From Pseudomonas vranovensis DSM 16006 (GTDB lineage Bacteria > Pseudomonadota > Gammaproteobacteria > Pseudomonadales > Pseudomonadaceae): DNA of 64,000 bases. The stretch lies in the NCBI RefSeq assembly GCF_000425805.1, contig NZ_AUED01000001.1, forward strand, positions 372,001 to 436,000, in the 5' to 3' direction. Below the pieces are notes generated by a model. It saw only the letters and a program-made list of their open reading frames with translations, was not told the DNA's origin and did not search any database. This document shows, piece by piece, positions 17,782 to 25,714 of this stretch. The number at the start of each line of letters is the position of its first letter. Position 1 is the stretch's first letter. Position numbers and translations under genes: made by a program.

Positions 17782-19059
17782 TTACGACCTGCTGGCTTCC
17801 AGTGCCTGGCTCAGGTCGGCGATGATGTCGTCGCAATGCTCGATACCGATCGACAAACGCACCATGTCGCGCGGCACACCGGCCTTTTCCAGTTCTTCAT
17901 CATTGAGCTGGCGGTGAGTGGTCGAGGCCGGGTGGCAGGCCAGGGACTTGGCGTCCCCGATGTTTACCAGCCGCACCACCAGCTTCAGCGCATCAATGAA
18001 GCGCGCCCCGGCCTCTTGCCCGCCCTTGATCCCGAACGACAGGATCGACGCCGGCTTGCCCTGGGTGTAACGCAGGGCCAGGTCATGCTCGGGGTGGTCG
18101 GGCAGGCCCGCGTATTTGACCCAGGCCACCTGGTCATGGGCCTGCAGGTAATGGGCAACCTTCAAGGCGTTCTCGGTGTGGCGCTCCATGCGCAAAGCCA
18201 GGGTCTCCAGGCCTTGCAGAATAAGGAAGGCGTTGAACGGTGACAGTGCCGCACCAGTGTTGCGCAGAGGCACCACCCGACAACGACCGATGAAGGCCGC
18301 AGGGCCGAAGGCTTCGGTGTAGGTCACACCGTGGTAGGACGGATCGGGCGTATTGAGCAGGGCGAAGCGCTCCTTGTGATCGGCCCAGGGGAAGGTGCCC
18401 GAGTCGATCACAATGCCACCAATGCTGGTGCCGTGCCCGCCGATGTACTTGGTCAACGAATGCACGACGATATCGGCGCCGTGCTCGAACGGCCGGCACA
18501 GGATCGGGGTGGCCACGGTGTTGTCGACAATCAACGGCACGCCGTGGCGGTGGGCGGCATCGGCCAGCGCCTGCACGTCGACGATGTTGCCGGCCGGGTT
18601 GCCGATCGACTCGCAGAACACCGCCTTGGTGTTGCTGTCGATCAGCGCCTCGAGGGCGTCGATGTCGTCATGGGCGGCGAAGCGGGTCTGGATACCAAAG
18701 CGTGGCAGGGTATGGGCCAGCAGGTTATAAGTGCCGCCATAGAGCTTGGCCACCGAAACAATGTTGTCACCGGCCTGGGCCACGGTCTGGATGGCATAGG
18801 TAATGGCCGCCATGCCCGACGCTACCGCCAGGGCACCGACCCCGCCTTCAAGGGCGGCCATACGCTGTTCGAGCACATCATTGGTAGGGTTCATGATGCG
18901 GCTGTAGATGTTGCCGGCCACCTTCAGGTCAAACAGGTCGGCACCGTGCTGGGTGTCATCGAAGGCGAACGAAGTGGTCTGGTAGATCGGTACGGCCACG
19001 GCCTTGGTGGTGGGGTCGGGACTGAAGCCCGCGTGGATGGCCAGGGTTTCCAGCTTCAT
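17782..19059 (-). CDS. metY: O-acetylhomoserine aminocarboxypropyltransferase / sulfhydrylase
   Basis: A 425-residue PLP enzyme of the Cys/Met-metabolism family. It forms homocysteine from O-acetylhomoserine and sulfide (and may use O-acetylserine). Seen: the PLP lysine in VVHSLTKYIGGHGTSIGG, VASGMAAITYAIQ contacting the phosphate, and the C-terminal LSIGIEHCDDIIADL. Length fits MetY (about 425) rather than MetZ (about 400). Start at 19059 has AAGGA nine bases before it. Confidence 0.92.
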   Translation of the reverse strand: MKLETLAIHAGFSPDPTTKAVAVPIYQTTSFAFDDTQHGADLFDLKVAGNIYSRIMNPTNDVLEQRMAALEGGVGALAVASGMAAITYAIQTVAQAGDNIVSVAKLYGGTYNLLAHTLPRFGIQTRFAAHDDIDALEALIDSNTKAVFCESIGNPAGNIVDVQALADAAHRHGVPLIVDNTVATPILCRPFEHGADIVVHSLTKYIGGHGTSIGGIVIDSGTFPWADHKERFALLNTPDPSYHGVTYTEAFGPAAFIGRCRVVPLRNTGAALSPFNAFLILQGLETLALRMERHTENALKVAHYLQAHDQVAWVKYAGLPDHPEHDLALRYTQGKPASILSFGIKGGQEAGARFIDALKLVVRLVNIGDAKSLACHPASTTHRQLNDEELEKAGVPRDMVRLSIGIEHCDDIIADLSQALEASRS

Positions 19060-19135
19060 GCAATCGTTCCTTGAAAGGCGGGGAGGAGGCCGATCATGGA
19101 GCGCCTGCCTGGCGCCGGTCAAGGCAGGCGGCGGG

Positions 19136-19792
19136 TTATCCGGCCGAGCGCAAGGTCAAGTTGATCCGCCGACTGCCCAGCAGCGGATGCACCCCAGGCT
19201 TGAGCGGTTGCACGCCATGAAAGCGCAGCCGGTCCTCGCCGCCCCAGACCAGCACATCGCCATGGCGAAGCTCGATACGCTGGGTGGGATCGCCGCGTTT
19301 GTGGCCACCCAGTAGAAACACCGCCGGCAACCCCAGCGATACCGACACGATGGGCTGAGTAAAGTCGCGCTCGTCGCGGTCCTGATGCAGGCTCAATCGA
19401 TGACCGGGGCGGTAGCAATTGACCAGGCAGGCATCGGGTACAAACCCTTCAAACCCGGCGGCATCGGCAGCGCTACTGGCCAGTCTCAGCAGCGCTTCGG
19501 GCAAAGTTGGCCAGGGGCGACCACTCAGTGGATCGACCGGACTGTAGCGGTAGCCCTGAGCATCACTGACCCAGCCCAAGCGGCCACAGTTGGTCAACCC
19601 CACCGCCATCTTCAATCCGCCTGGGGTGACCATATGGCGAAAGGGCGCCTCGCCGATGACCGTGCGCAATGCTGGTAACAACACCGGTACCGCGGGCAAG
19701 GCAAAACCGGGCAGTACCACTGCACGTGCAGCGACCCACTGTGGTGGCTGCGGGCTCGTGGGGTTGAACAGATCCAGTTCGGTTTGCATCAT
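19136..19792 (-). CDS. alkB: Alkylated-DNA repair dioxygenase AlkB
   Basis: About 218 residues. This Fe(II)/2-oxoglutarate dioxygenase removes methyl groups from 1-methyladenine and 3-methylcytosine. Visible signatures are NCYRPGHRLSLHQDRDERDF (HxD iron ligands), the distal histidine of RLRFHGV, and the RxNLTxR 2OG/DNA motif in RRINLTLR. Two adjacent ATGs (19792, 19789) could start it. Upstream sequence lacks the family pattern. It lies 76 bp from the start of metY and reads the same way. Confidence 0.92.
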   Translation of the reverse strand: MMQTELDLFNPTSPQPPQWVAARAVVLPGFALPAVPVLLPALRTVIGEAPFRHMVTPGGLKMAVGLTNCGRLGWVSDAQGYRYSPVDPLSGRPWPTLPEALLRLASSAADAAGFEGFVPDACLVNCYRPGHRLSLHQDRDERDFTQPIVSVSLGLPAVFLLGGHKRGDPTQRIELRHGDVLVWGGEDRLRFHGVQPLKPGVHPLLGSRRINLTLRSAG

Positions 19793-19910
19793 TGGCGCGG
19801 ATATCCGGAACGGAGCGGGGCATAACCTGTATGATAAGACCCTTTGCCGGGCTGGCGTCACCCCGAATCCTGCGTGCAAACCCCGGCGCACTGCTCATCA
19901 GCGCTCTTGA

Positions 19911-20108
19911 TTGAAAAAAATAAAACTTTTTGAATTCAAGGGGTTGTCAGCACAAAGGAATGAGTACATAATTGCGTCCATCGAAAACGAGGCAGCTGAA
20001 AAGGCTAGCGTTTTCAAGGAGATAGCAGTTTTAGTGAGTTATTTCCTTAAAGAGTTGTATATGTTTGAGATTGCTTTTTGGGAGTCTCTGGCATTTGAGG
20101 CCGAGTAG
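19911..20108 (+). CDS. Doubtful small AT-rich reading frame before tRNA-Cys
   Basis: A TTG-initiated 65-codon frame whose stop codon (TAG) lies inside the tRNA-Cys gene. The predicted protein is helical, acidic and aromatic-rich near its end. The 19905-20098 stretch is far more A/T-rich than its surroundings, which suits either a tRNA promoter region or a remnant of foreign DNA. No ribosome site is convincing. It is listed because nothing else explains the 200 bp. Confidence 0.2.
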   Translation: MKKIKLFEFKGLSAQRNEYIIASIENEAAEKASVFKEIAVLVSYFLKELYMFEIAFWESLAFEAE

Positions 20109-20172
20109 CAAAGTGGTTATGCTCCGGATTGCAAATCCGTCTACGCCGGTTCGATTCCGACCTCGGCCTCCA
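20099..20172 (+). tRNA. tRNA-Cys (anticodon GCA)
   Basis: A 74-nt cloverleaf. Acceptor arms GGCCGAG (20099-20105) and CTCGGCC (20162-20168) are perfectly paired, followed by T and an encoded CCA. The anticodon loop ATTGCAAA gives GCA, read as cysteine; the T-arm is CGGTTCGATTCCG. The gene stays intact next to the integrase, so its 3' part is the probable attB/attL core. Confidence 0.97.
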
Positions 20173-20180
20173 TTACAGAA

Positions 20181-20215
20181 AGCCCCGCAGCCATTGAGGT
20201 TGCGGGGCTTTTTTT
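20181..20215 (+). terminator. Terminator after tRNA-Cys
   Basis: AGCCCCGCA...TGCGGGGCT stem (9 bp) with a long T run, eight bases past the tRNA CCA end. Whether it is host- or phage-derived depends on the exact crossover. Confidence 0.9.
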
Positions 20216-20242
20216 ATGCCTGCGGATTTTGTCCCGCCGAGT

Positions 20243-20292
20243 ATTTGGGACAAATTTGGGACACTGACAAAATTTGCATGTCCCAAGTGTCC
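20243..20292. repeat. Short direct and inverted repeats before int (possible integrase arm sites)
   Basis: ATTTGGGACA occurs at 20243-20252 and again at 20254-20263, an 11-bp period. The inverted form TGTCCC follows at 20279-20284, and GTGTCCCC soon after. The position between the tRNA and the integrase start suits arm-type integrase or excisionase sites. Confidence 0.45.
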
Positions 20293-20309
20293 CCGGCAAA
20301 ATCCGGTGC

Positions 20310-21287
20310 ATGGCCACTTTCGAACAGCGCCCAAACGGGGCATGGCGGACCAAGATTCGCCGAAAAGGATATCCGACACTTTCCGCCACCTTCGATACAA
20401 AGGCCGAGGCCCAGCGATGGGCAGCCGAGATCGAGGGCGATATGTCGCGTGCCCGATTCGTCGACATGCGTGAGGCAGAGAGCACGACACTTTCCGAGGC
20501 CCTGGACCGATACTCACGCGAGGTGAGCTCGGCGAAAAAGGGGGCCAAGCAGGAAGGGACCCGCATCAATAAGTGGAAACTGCACAAGTTGGCAGGCAAG
20601 GGTCTCGCCGCCATACGCTCGAGCGACTTGGCTGCTTACCGTGATGAAGAGCTGAAGGCTGGCAAGTCCACGGCCACGGTCAAGCTCGACCTGGCCGTGA
20701 TCAGCCATCTATATACAGTGGCAATCAAGGATTGGGGGATTGAGGGGCTGAGCAACCCCGTGGCCAAGCTGCGGATGCCGAAGGGATCGAAGGAGCGCGA
20801 TCGGCGGCCGACGGCCAAAGAATTGAAGGACGTGATCAAAGCGGCAGGGGAGATTCACGCCGAAATGCCGGCGATCATCGAGATCGCGGTAGAGACAGCG
20901 ATGCGGAGAGGTGAACTTCTCACATTGCGTCGTGAGAACGTCAAGGCAAAGCACGCGCTGCTGGAGGATACAAAAAACGGGACTCGTCGATTGGTTCCGC
21001 TGTCCATGCGGGCCAGGACCCTACTCGAGTCACTGCCAGCTCGCATTGATGGCAAAGTCTTTTCGCTGGCGCCGCACTCAGTGAGCCAGTATTTCCACAA
21101 AGCTTGCAATGCGGTGAGTGTTGAAGACCTGCACTTTCATGATCTGCGCCATGAGGGGACATCCAGGCTATTTGAGAAGGGATTGTCGATCATGGAGGTG
21201 GCCAGCATCACCGGGCACAAGACAATGAGCATGCTCAAGCGCTATACCCACCTGTGCCCTGACGCTCTGGCCGACAAGCTCGGTTAA
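20310..21287 (+). CDS. int: Tyrosine site-specific integrase
   Basis: A 325-residue phage integrase. An N-terminal arm-binding region (MATFEQRPNGAWRTKIRRKG) is followed by a SAM-like core-binding domain (about 60-145) and the catalytic domain (165-325). Catalytic residues seen: R200 in MRRGEL, H277-x-x-R280 in HFHDLRHEGTSR, H303 in TGHK, and the nucleophile Y312 in KRYTHL. It recombines attP with the tRNA-Cys attB. The ATG at 20310 is chosen because homologues start MATFEQR. Confidence 0.95.
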   Translation: MATFEQRPNGAWRTKIRRKGYPTLSATFDTKAEAQRWAAEIEGDMSRARFVDMREAESTTLSEALDRYSREVSSAKKGAKQEGTRINKWKLHKLAGKGLAAIRSSDLAAYRDEELKAGKSTATVKLDLAVISHLYTVAIKDWGIEGLSNPVAKLRMPKGSKERDRRPTAKELKDVIKAAGEIHAEMPAIIEIAVETAMRRGELLTLRRENVKAKHALLEDTKNGTRRLVPLSMRARTLLESLPARIDGKVFSLAPHSVSQYFHKACNAVSVEDLHFHDLRHEGTSRLFEKGLSIMEVASITGHKTMSMLKRYTHLCPDALADKLG

Positions 21288-21529
21288 CTGACCCGGGCGA
21301 GTGTCGGCGGTGTCTGGCGCTTTCTGCCCGGACGAGCCGGAACATGGCGCCCCTGTTCGCACTCCAACAGAAACTGGCGAACCGTGCTGACCCGCCAGCA
21401 GATGCGGCTCCCCTGCTTGAAGAAGGGCGGCAACCAGCTCGCACCAGCCTGCCGCGCGCTGCGGATCGATGATTCAGTTCGGCCCAGGAGCTTGGCCAGT
21501 TCAGGAATATGGATGATCTCTGGTTCCAT
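21284..21529 (-). CDS. Excisionase-like small HTH protein
   Basis: 81 residues with a MerR/AlpA-type HTH (IIHIPELAKLLGRTESSIRS) and a following wing-like segment, matching the helix-turn-helix-17 excisionase group. It overlaps the integrase end by 4 bp on the other strand. ATG at 21529 follows GGAGACATTT. As the last gene of the leftward early operon and next to int, it is the natural Xis candidate; direct proof is lacking. Confidence 0.65.
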   Translation of the reverse strand: MEPEIIHIPELAKLLGRTESSIRSARQAGASWLPPFFKQGSRICWRVSTVRQFLLECEQGRHVPARPGRKRQTPPTLARVS

Positions 21530-21570
21530 AAATGTCTCCACGCCGCCGGCGGCGGCACAGTAGTAAGGGG

Positions 21571-21747
21571 TCAGGCGAGGAAGTGGTGGCCCACGGTCGC
21601 GGCCAGGGCGGCCTGCTCCGTGCGGAACATCAGCCGTGTCTTGCTGGTCCGGCCATAGGCCTCGTATTCAACGTCAACCCACCAGGCGCCGAACTTGCGA
21701 TAAGGCGCGCCCAGGATCTTGCTGACGTAGCAGTCGATCAGGTTCAT
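21571..21747 (-). CDS. Small phage protein of unknown function
   Basis: 58 residues (MNLIDCYVSKILGAPYRKFG onward, ending HHFLA). ATG at 21747 is preceded by GGAGACACCCC, nearly the same leader as that of the HTH gene to its left. Amphipathic alpha-beta pattern with several aromatic residues; no known domain. Confidence 0.6.
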   Translation of the reverse strand: MNLIDCYVSKILGAPYRKFGAWWVDVEYEAYGRTSKTRLMFRTEQAALAATVGHHFLA

Positions 21748-21790
21748 GGGGTGTCTCCACGCCGCGCATGGCGGCAGAGGTGGGGAGGAG

Positions 21791-22183
21791 TTAGCGTGGT
21801 GCCGACCATTTGAATGACAGCGGCTCAGGCGGGAAGAACAGGTGGCGCATATTGGCGACGTTCACGATGTCGTGGTCTGCCGGGAAAACCTCAACCGCGT
21901 CCAGGCCGCCGCGTCCGCATTCGCGCTTTAGCTGCATGAGCTCATCCCAGGTCACCTGATCCACCCATGTGCTGCCGTTATGGGCCGCGCGGCAGATACT
22001 CATGCGCTGGAATCCGTTGGGCTCAGTGAACACCTGAACAAGGAAGGACCTCGACCGCCACACCTCGACTAGGTCAGGAGGGCGAAAGCCCGGCCACTCC
22101 TCTTGCGGCACCCGGCGTAGGACAACAGGCTCCTTGGCGTTCTGCTTCGCCAGCAGGCGGCGCTGGCTTCTATCCGTGTTCAT
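21791..22183 (-). CDS. Phage protein of unknown function
   Basis: 130 residues. The middle, MSICRAAHNGSTWVDQVTWD, and the end, VNVANMRHLFFPPEPLSFKW, resemble a family common in Pseudomonas phages whose role is unknown (I believe DUF7694). No catalytic motif seen. It is part of the leftward early operon. Confidence 0.7.
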   Translation of the reverse strand: MNTDRSQRRLLAKQNAKEPVVLRRVPQEEWPGFRPPDLVEVWRSRSFLVQVFTEPNGFQRMSICRAAHNGSTWVDQVTWDELMQLKRECGRGGLDAVEVFPADHDIVNVANMRHLFFPPEPLSFKWSAPR

Positions 22184-22240
22184 AGCAATAGCTCTCCATG
22201 CCCGCCCACTGGCAGGCTTGAGTTGTTGTAGGGGGAGGGG

Positions 22241-22432
22241 TTACTCGCTGTACTGCTTGCGGATGCGGCGGGCGATGGCGCGGAGCTCGAAGTCCATCTC
22301 GAACATCTCGTTGTTGTCCTTGCGCGAAACGACTGGCGACCTTGTGACGTTGCGTCCACCCAGAATCCAGGCGGCCAGCAGGATCAGGCCCGATTCCAGT
22401 TGGCGTCGGAGAAATCCGTCTCGCGGGATCAT
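22241..22432 (-). CDS. Small phage membrane-associated protein
   Basis: 63 residues with one hydrophobic stretch (SGLILLAAWILGG) and a basic C-terminal half (ELRAIARRIRKQYSE). Its start codon overlaps the stop of a 22-codon frame (ATGA), so it is translationally coupled. Function unknown. Confidence 0.55.
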   Translation of the reverse strand: MIPRDGFLRRQLESGLILLAAWILGGRNVTRSPVVSRKDNNEMFEMDFELRAIARRIRKQYSE

Positions 22433-22497
22433 GGCCTCGGCCCCTTCCAGATGAGCCAGGCCATGTAGAGCGGGGCGGCGATTGGTAGGAGGATCAT
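22429..22497 (-). CDS. 22-residue membrane peptide
   Basis: A tiny frame, MILLPIAAPLYMAWLIWKGP plus RP, joined by ATGA overlaps to the genes on both sides: its ATG overlaps the stop of the 22494-22898 gene, and its TGA overlaps the start of the next gene. The chain of couplings and the clean single hydrophobic helix suggest it is translated. Confidence 0.45.
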   Translation of the reverse strand: MILLPIAAPLYMAWLIWKGPRP

Positions 22498-22898
22498 GGC
22501 GTCACCTCGCGGCGCGCCCACCAACACACAGGGCCGTCGTCGGTGTCGTGGATGGCCAGACAAAACCAGTCGCCACCGAACGGCCGTTCTGGCTCCCAAT
22601 AGCTGCAATCCGGGTCATGACTTTCAAAGTACCGGTTAGCTACCGCTTCGTCGGCGTACTCCAGGCTGACCATGGTGACCTGCAAGCCTTGCTCAGCGAT
22701 CCAGGCCTTGCACTTGTCGCCATCGCCTTCATCGAAGTCAGGCAGGTCGGGGTGCTGGAACATTCCGTTTTCATCGCGCACTACCGGCGATCGCTGGATC
22801 AGTTTGACTTCTTCAGGCATGACTTCGTCCTTGCCGCCATATAGCGGCTGTTCAATAGAGGGGAGAGGGGGCGGAGTACAAATGTACTCCTTGGGCAT
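22494..22898 (-). CDS. Phage protein of unknown function
   Basis: 134 residues, acidic, with a tryptophan-rich end (SYWEPERPFGGDWFCLAIHD, then VCWWARREVTP). I do not recognise a domain. One base separates its start from the stop of the gene before it, so both are in one operon. Confidence 0.6.
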   Translation of the reverse strand: MPKEYICTPPPLPSIEQPLYGGKDEVMPEEVKLIQRSPVVRDENGMFQHPDLPDFDEGDGDKCKAWIAEQGLQVTMVSLEYADEAVANRYFESHDPDCSYWEPERPFGGDWFCLAIHDTDDGPVCWWARREVTP

Positions 22899-22899
22899 T

Positions 22900-23394
22900 T
22901 CAGCCTTCGACAGCGGCTTGGAGTTCGATCAGGGCTTTGTTGCGTGCTGCCGCTCCGTCGACCGACAGGCCATGAATCCGCACGAACTCATGCACCGAAG
23001 ACCGGAGCTCGACCAGTTTGGCGCGCAGTTGCTCAACTTCCGGATCTCGCGCAGCAAACGCCTTGGCACCCTGGTCGGCCATGTCACCGGCGCTGAAGCC
23101 GTCGGAGGTTGGTGGGTGGAGGTAGAACTTTCGGACCTCGTACTCATCCGGCATCGACAAGGCTATGTCCAAGCCCTCGCCATTCGACTCTTCCCAGCAG
23201 CAGGAGCCATGAGATCGGACCATGAAAACCGGCTCGCTCTGGTGCTGGGCGGCTGGCTTGGCAAGAATGGCGCGAAGCTCAGGGAGCGCGGCCAGTGCTG
23301 TCGCCGTATTCCTTCCAAAGTCGCAGCGCTCGAGCAGCTCACGCGGCACGCTGACCATCTGTTCGGTGTTGCTGGATCGGTTTTCTGTGGGCAT
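22900..23394 (-). CDS. Phage protein with C-terminal coiled coil
   Basis: 164 residues. The N-terminal part reads VSVPRELLERCDFG, a phrase common to phage proteins of the Ea22/ead-like mosaic. The C-terminal half (AFAARDPEVEQLRAKLVELR onward) is helical and probably coiled-coil. Function unknown. Confidence 0.6.
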   Translation of the reverse strand: MPTENRSSNTEQMVSVPRELLERCDFGRNTATALAALPELRAILAKPAAQHQSEPVFMVRSHGSCCWEESNGEGLDIALSMPDEYEVRKFYLHPPTSDGFSAGDMADQGAKAFAARDPEVEQLRAKLVELRSSVHEFVRIHGLSVDGAAARNKALIELQAAVEG

Positions 23395-23459
23395 GGGGAT
23401 ACCTATCTGCGCCTGAGCAAGACGCGGCTACAGTTAAGGGGTGGGGCTGGAGGAGCGCG

Positions 23460-23645
23460 ATGAATCAAAAGCTGACTTGTAAGAAATGCGGCAAGGAAAC
23501 CGAAGTTCAGTTACGCCACGACGGCAAAACCGATTGGCAGGTTTTTAACTGCCAACTTTGTGGTGCCTTGCATGTCGAGGAGTCCTATTTCAAAGCTCCA
23601 GGATCTCCAGCGGAGTTCCGCTTCCGACTCGCTGATGAGTCTTAA
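23460..23645 (+). CDS. Small zinc-ribbon protein, opposite to the operon
   Basis: 61 residues with two cysteine pairs (CKKCGKE and CQLCGA) spaced as a zinc ribbon. ATG at 23460 has an excellent site (GGAGGAGCGCG). It is one of three single genes reading rightward inside the leftward early operon, overlapping the 3' end of the methyltransferase gene by 4 bp. Role unknown. Confidence 0.65.
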   Translation: MNQKLTCKKCGKETEVQLRHDGKTDWQVFNCQLCGALHVEESYFKAPGSPAEFRFRLADES

Positions 23646-25633
23646 GCTGCTACCGATAGACGCTCTGCTATTCGCCACGGATCATTAGCTCTGGCCAAGG
23701 CAGCCATTGGTGGCGGACTGACGCTGTTGCCACACATGTGTACCTGTTCGGTCTTGGTGAACTCCCTGCCGTCGGCGCCCTTGTCGATGATGTAGTCGGC
23801 TGGGAAGCCCTGGGCCAGGTACAGCTCATGCGGTTGCAGCATGCGCAGGCAGATGTCGACGATCACATACGGCGTGCCTTTCACATGCACGGTGACCAGT
23901 GCCAGGCGGTCCCGGGTCGTGACTGTGGGTGAGGGGTGGTCAGCACCGCTGGTGTTCTCCGTCCCGTAGTAGCTGATCAGGAACGCAGCCACCCGCAGCG
24001 CGCCTTCTTCATGCTCTGGAGAAAGCTTGTACTCGACCAGGGCGTGATGCTCGGCGCCGGCGGTCATGGTTGGCACTGGCTCATCCATGCTTCGCCCGGT
24101 GCAGTTGTTGCGCAGGGTAGCCAGGCTGGCACTGACCAGTTGCTGCTGGCTGCCGGTGTTGGTCACCGTGGTCATGGGGTCGTCCATACCCTTGGCGTGG
24201 GTGGTGTTGAAGCCGCCATTCATCTGGGCCATGAACACCGTTGTAAGGCCCATGGCGTGTGCGGCGCCGGCCGGGCGCTGGTAGTTACCACCGCTGGTGA
24301 TGGTCGGTACCGGCTCGTCCACGGCCTTGCCTGCGTCATCGAAGCGGAACTTCACCAGGTGAGCGGAGGCCAATGCGTGCTTCACGCCGCCGGCGACCAC
24401 TGTGCCCACTGGTTGATCGAGCCCGGGCACTCGCGGCTTCTGGCCGGTGCGCTCGCCATATCCCGACTGAATTAGGGTAGGGCTGATCAGCGTCAGCTCC
24501 CCGCGATTGGCGCAGGTCACTGTCGGCAATGGTTCCAAGGGATCGTTCACCCGGTCGCTGCCCTGGTGTGTTGCTGGTGCAATGATCGGGCTGGCCATGG
24601 CGAACGACCCGCCGCGGGGCCAAGAGGTGACTGTGCGCAATGGTTCATGTGCGGACTGGGCCAGTTCGCCGGACCAGTTGGCGATCGGCACAATGAAGGG
24701 CTGCGGGTTATTGAGCACGAACTTCTGCAGGCCTTTGGCGACTCGACGCAGGGTGGCCTGGGCCAGGTCTTTCTTCCTGCCGAAGATGCTTTTGCTCGGC
24801 ACAGTCCAGTCGATGCACTCCGCCGCGGTGCGCCACTTCTGCTGACCCTTGGCGGGCTTCTTCGCGTGGGTTGGCGTCGGCCACACGATCGGCTGGTCGT
24901 CGCAGCGGGCGATCATGAACAGGCGCTCCCGGCTGGTAGGGGCGCCGAAGTCGCAGGCCTTGATAACGCGCCACTCGACCTGATAACCCATGCCCTCCAG
25001 CAAAGCCACAAAGCGCTTCCAGGTGGTGCCGCGGCGCTTTGGGTCTGGCACCAGGAACTGATTGGAAACCGGAACCTGCTCGCCGGACGCGGCCACCCGG
25101 TTGACCTTTGCCTTTGGCTTGGTTGGGTGCTGCACCAGGTCCAGAGTGACGACCCGGCCAGTAGCCTTGTCGCGCTTGGCGATCAGTGGGCCCCATTGCA
25201 GGATCTGCTTCACGTTTTCCAGGCTGATCACCCGGGGCTTCTTCTTTCCGGCCCACTTCAGGCCGATCCACGACAAGTTGCGAATCTCGCGCTTGCGCGG
25301 CTGGCCGCCGGCAGCCTGGCTGTGGTGGGTGCAGTCCGGGCTCATGTGGAACCAGCCCACTGGGCGGCCGCCGCACTCCTCGTCCGGGTCACCCTCGAAC
25401 ACGTCGGTGGTGTAGTGCCGAGCGTGCGGGTGGTTGGCCGTGTGCATGCTGATTGCTGCCGGGTTGTGGTTCTTGGCCACGGTCACCGGACGACCCAGGC
25501 CCATCTCCAGCCCGGTACCGGCGCCGCCACCGCCGCAGAAGAAGTCGACCACGATCTCGTCATCTTGCGGATCGAGGCCCAGGCCGTACTGGGTTTTGAA
25601 GTCGAAGGCGGGCTTTTTCTGAAATGCAGACAT
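23642..25633 (-). CDS. C5-cytosine DNA methyltransferase with internal repeats
   Basis: A 663-residue m5C methyltransferase. Motif I is VVDFFCGGGGAGTGLEMG (28-45). Motif IV is SPDCTHHS (98-105), with PDC in place of the usual PPC, but the nucleophilic cysteine is kept. The ENV of motif VI is at 140, the motif VIII region APTSRERLF at 231-239, and GNSVSPP (motif X) at 635. Between 325 and 575 there are seven repeats of a (D/E)xPxxTVT phrase, each followed by glycine/small residues. It probably protects phage DNA from restriction. Confidence 0.9.
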   Translation of the reverse strand: MSAFQKKPAFDFKTQYGLGLDPQDDEIVVDFFCGGGGAGTGLEMGLGRPVTVAKNHNPAAISMHTANHPHARHYTTDVFEGDPDEECGGRPVGWFHMSPDCTHHSQAAGGQPRKREIRNLSWIGLKWAGKKKPRVISLENVKQILQWGPLIAKRDKATGRVVTLDLVQHPTKPKAKVNRVAASGEQVPVSNQFLVPDPKRRGTTWKRFVALLEGMGYQVEWRVIKACDFGAPTSRERLFMIARCDDQPIVWPTPTHAKKPAKGQQKWRTAAECIDWTVPSKSIFGRKKDLAQATLRRVAKGLQKFVLNNPQPFIVPIANWSGELAQSAHEPLRTVTSWPRGGSFAMASPIIAPATHQGSDRVNDPLEPLPTVTCANRGELTLISPTLIQSGYGERTGQKPRVPGLDQPVGTVVAGGVKHALASAHLVKFRFDDAGKAVDEPVPTITSGGNYQRPAGAAHAMGLTTVFMAQMNGGFNTTHAKGMDDPMTTVTNTGSQQQLVSASLATLRNNCTGRSMDEPVPTMTAGAEHHALVEYKLSPEHEEGALRVAAFLISYYGTENTSGADHPSPTVTTRDRLALVTVHVKGTPYVIVDICLRMLQPHELYLAQGFPADYIIDKGADGREFTKTEQVHMCGNSVSPPPMAALARANDPWRIAERLSVAA

Positions 25634-25714
25634 GGGCGGTCCTCGCCGGGGTGGCGTAAGTTGGTGAAGTCGGGTATTAGTGCCCGGCGCAGTGCTGAGC
25701 TAAAGGGGATATGA

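Noticed and set aside
16621..18243. 540-codon plus-strand frame opposite topB and metY
   Set aside because: Antisense to two recognised enzymes, crosses REP elements, no start signal.
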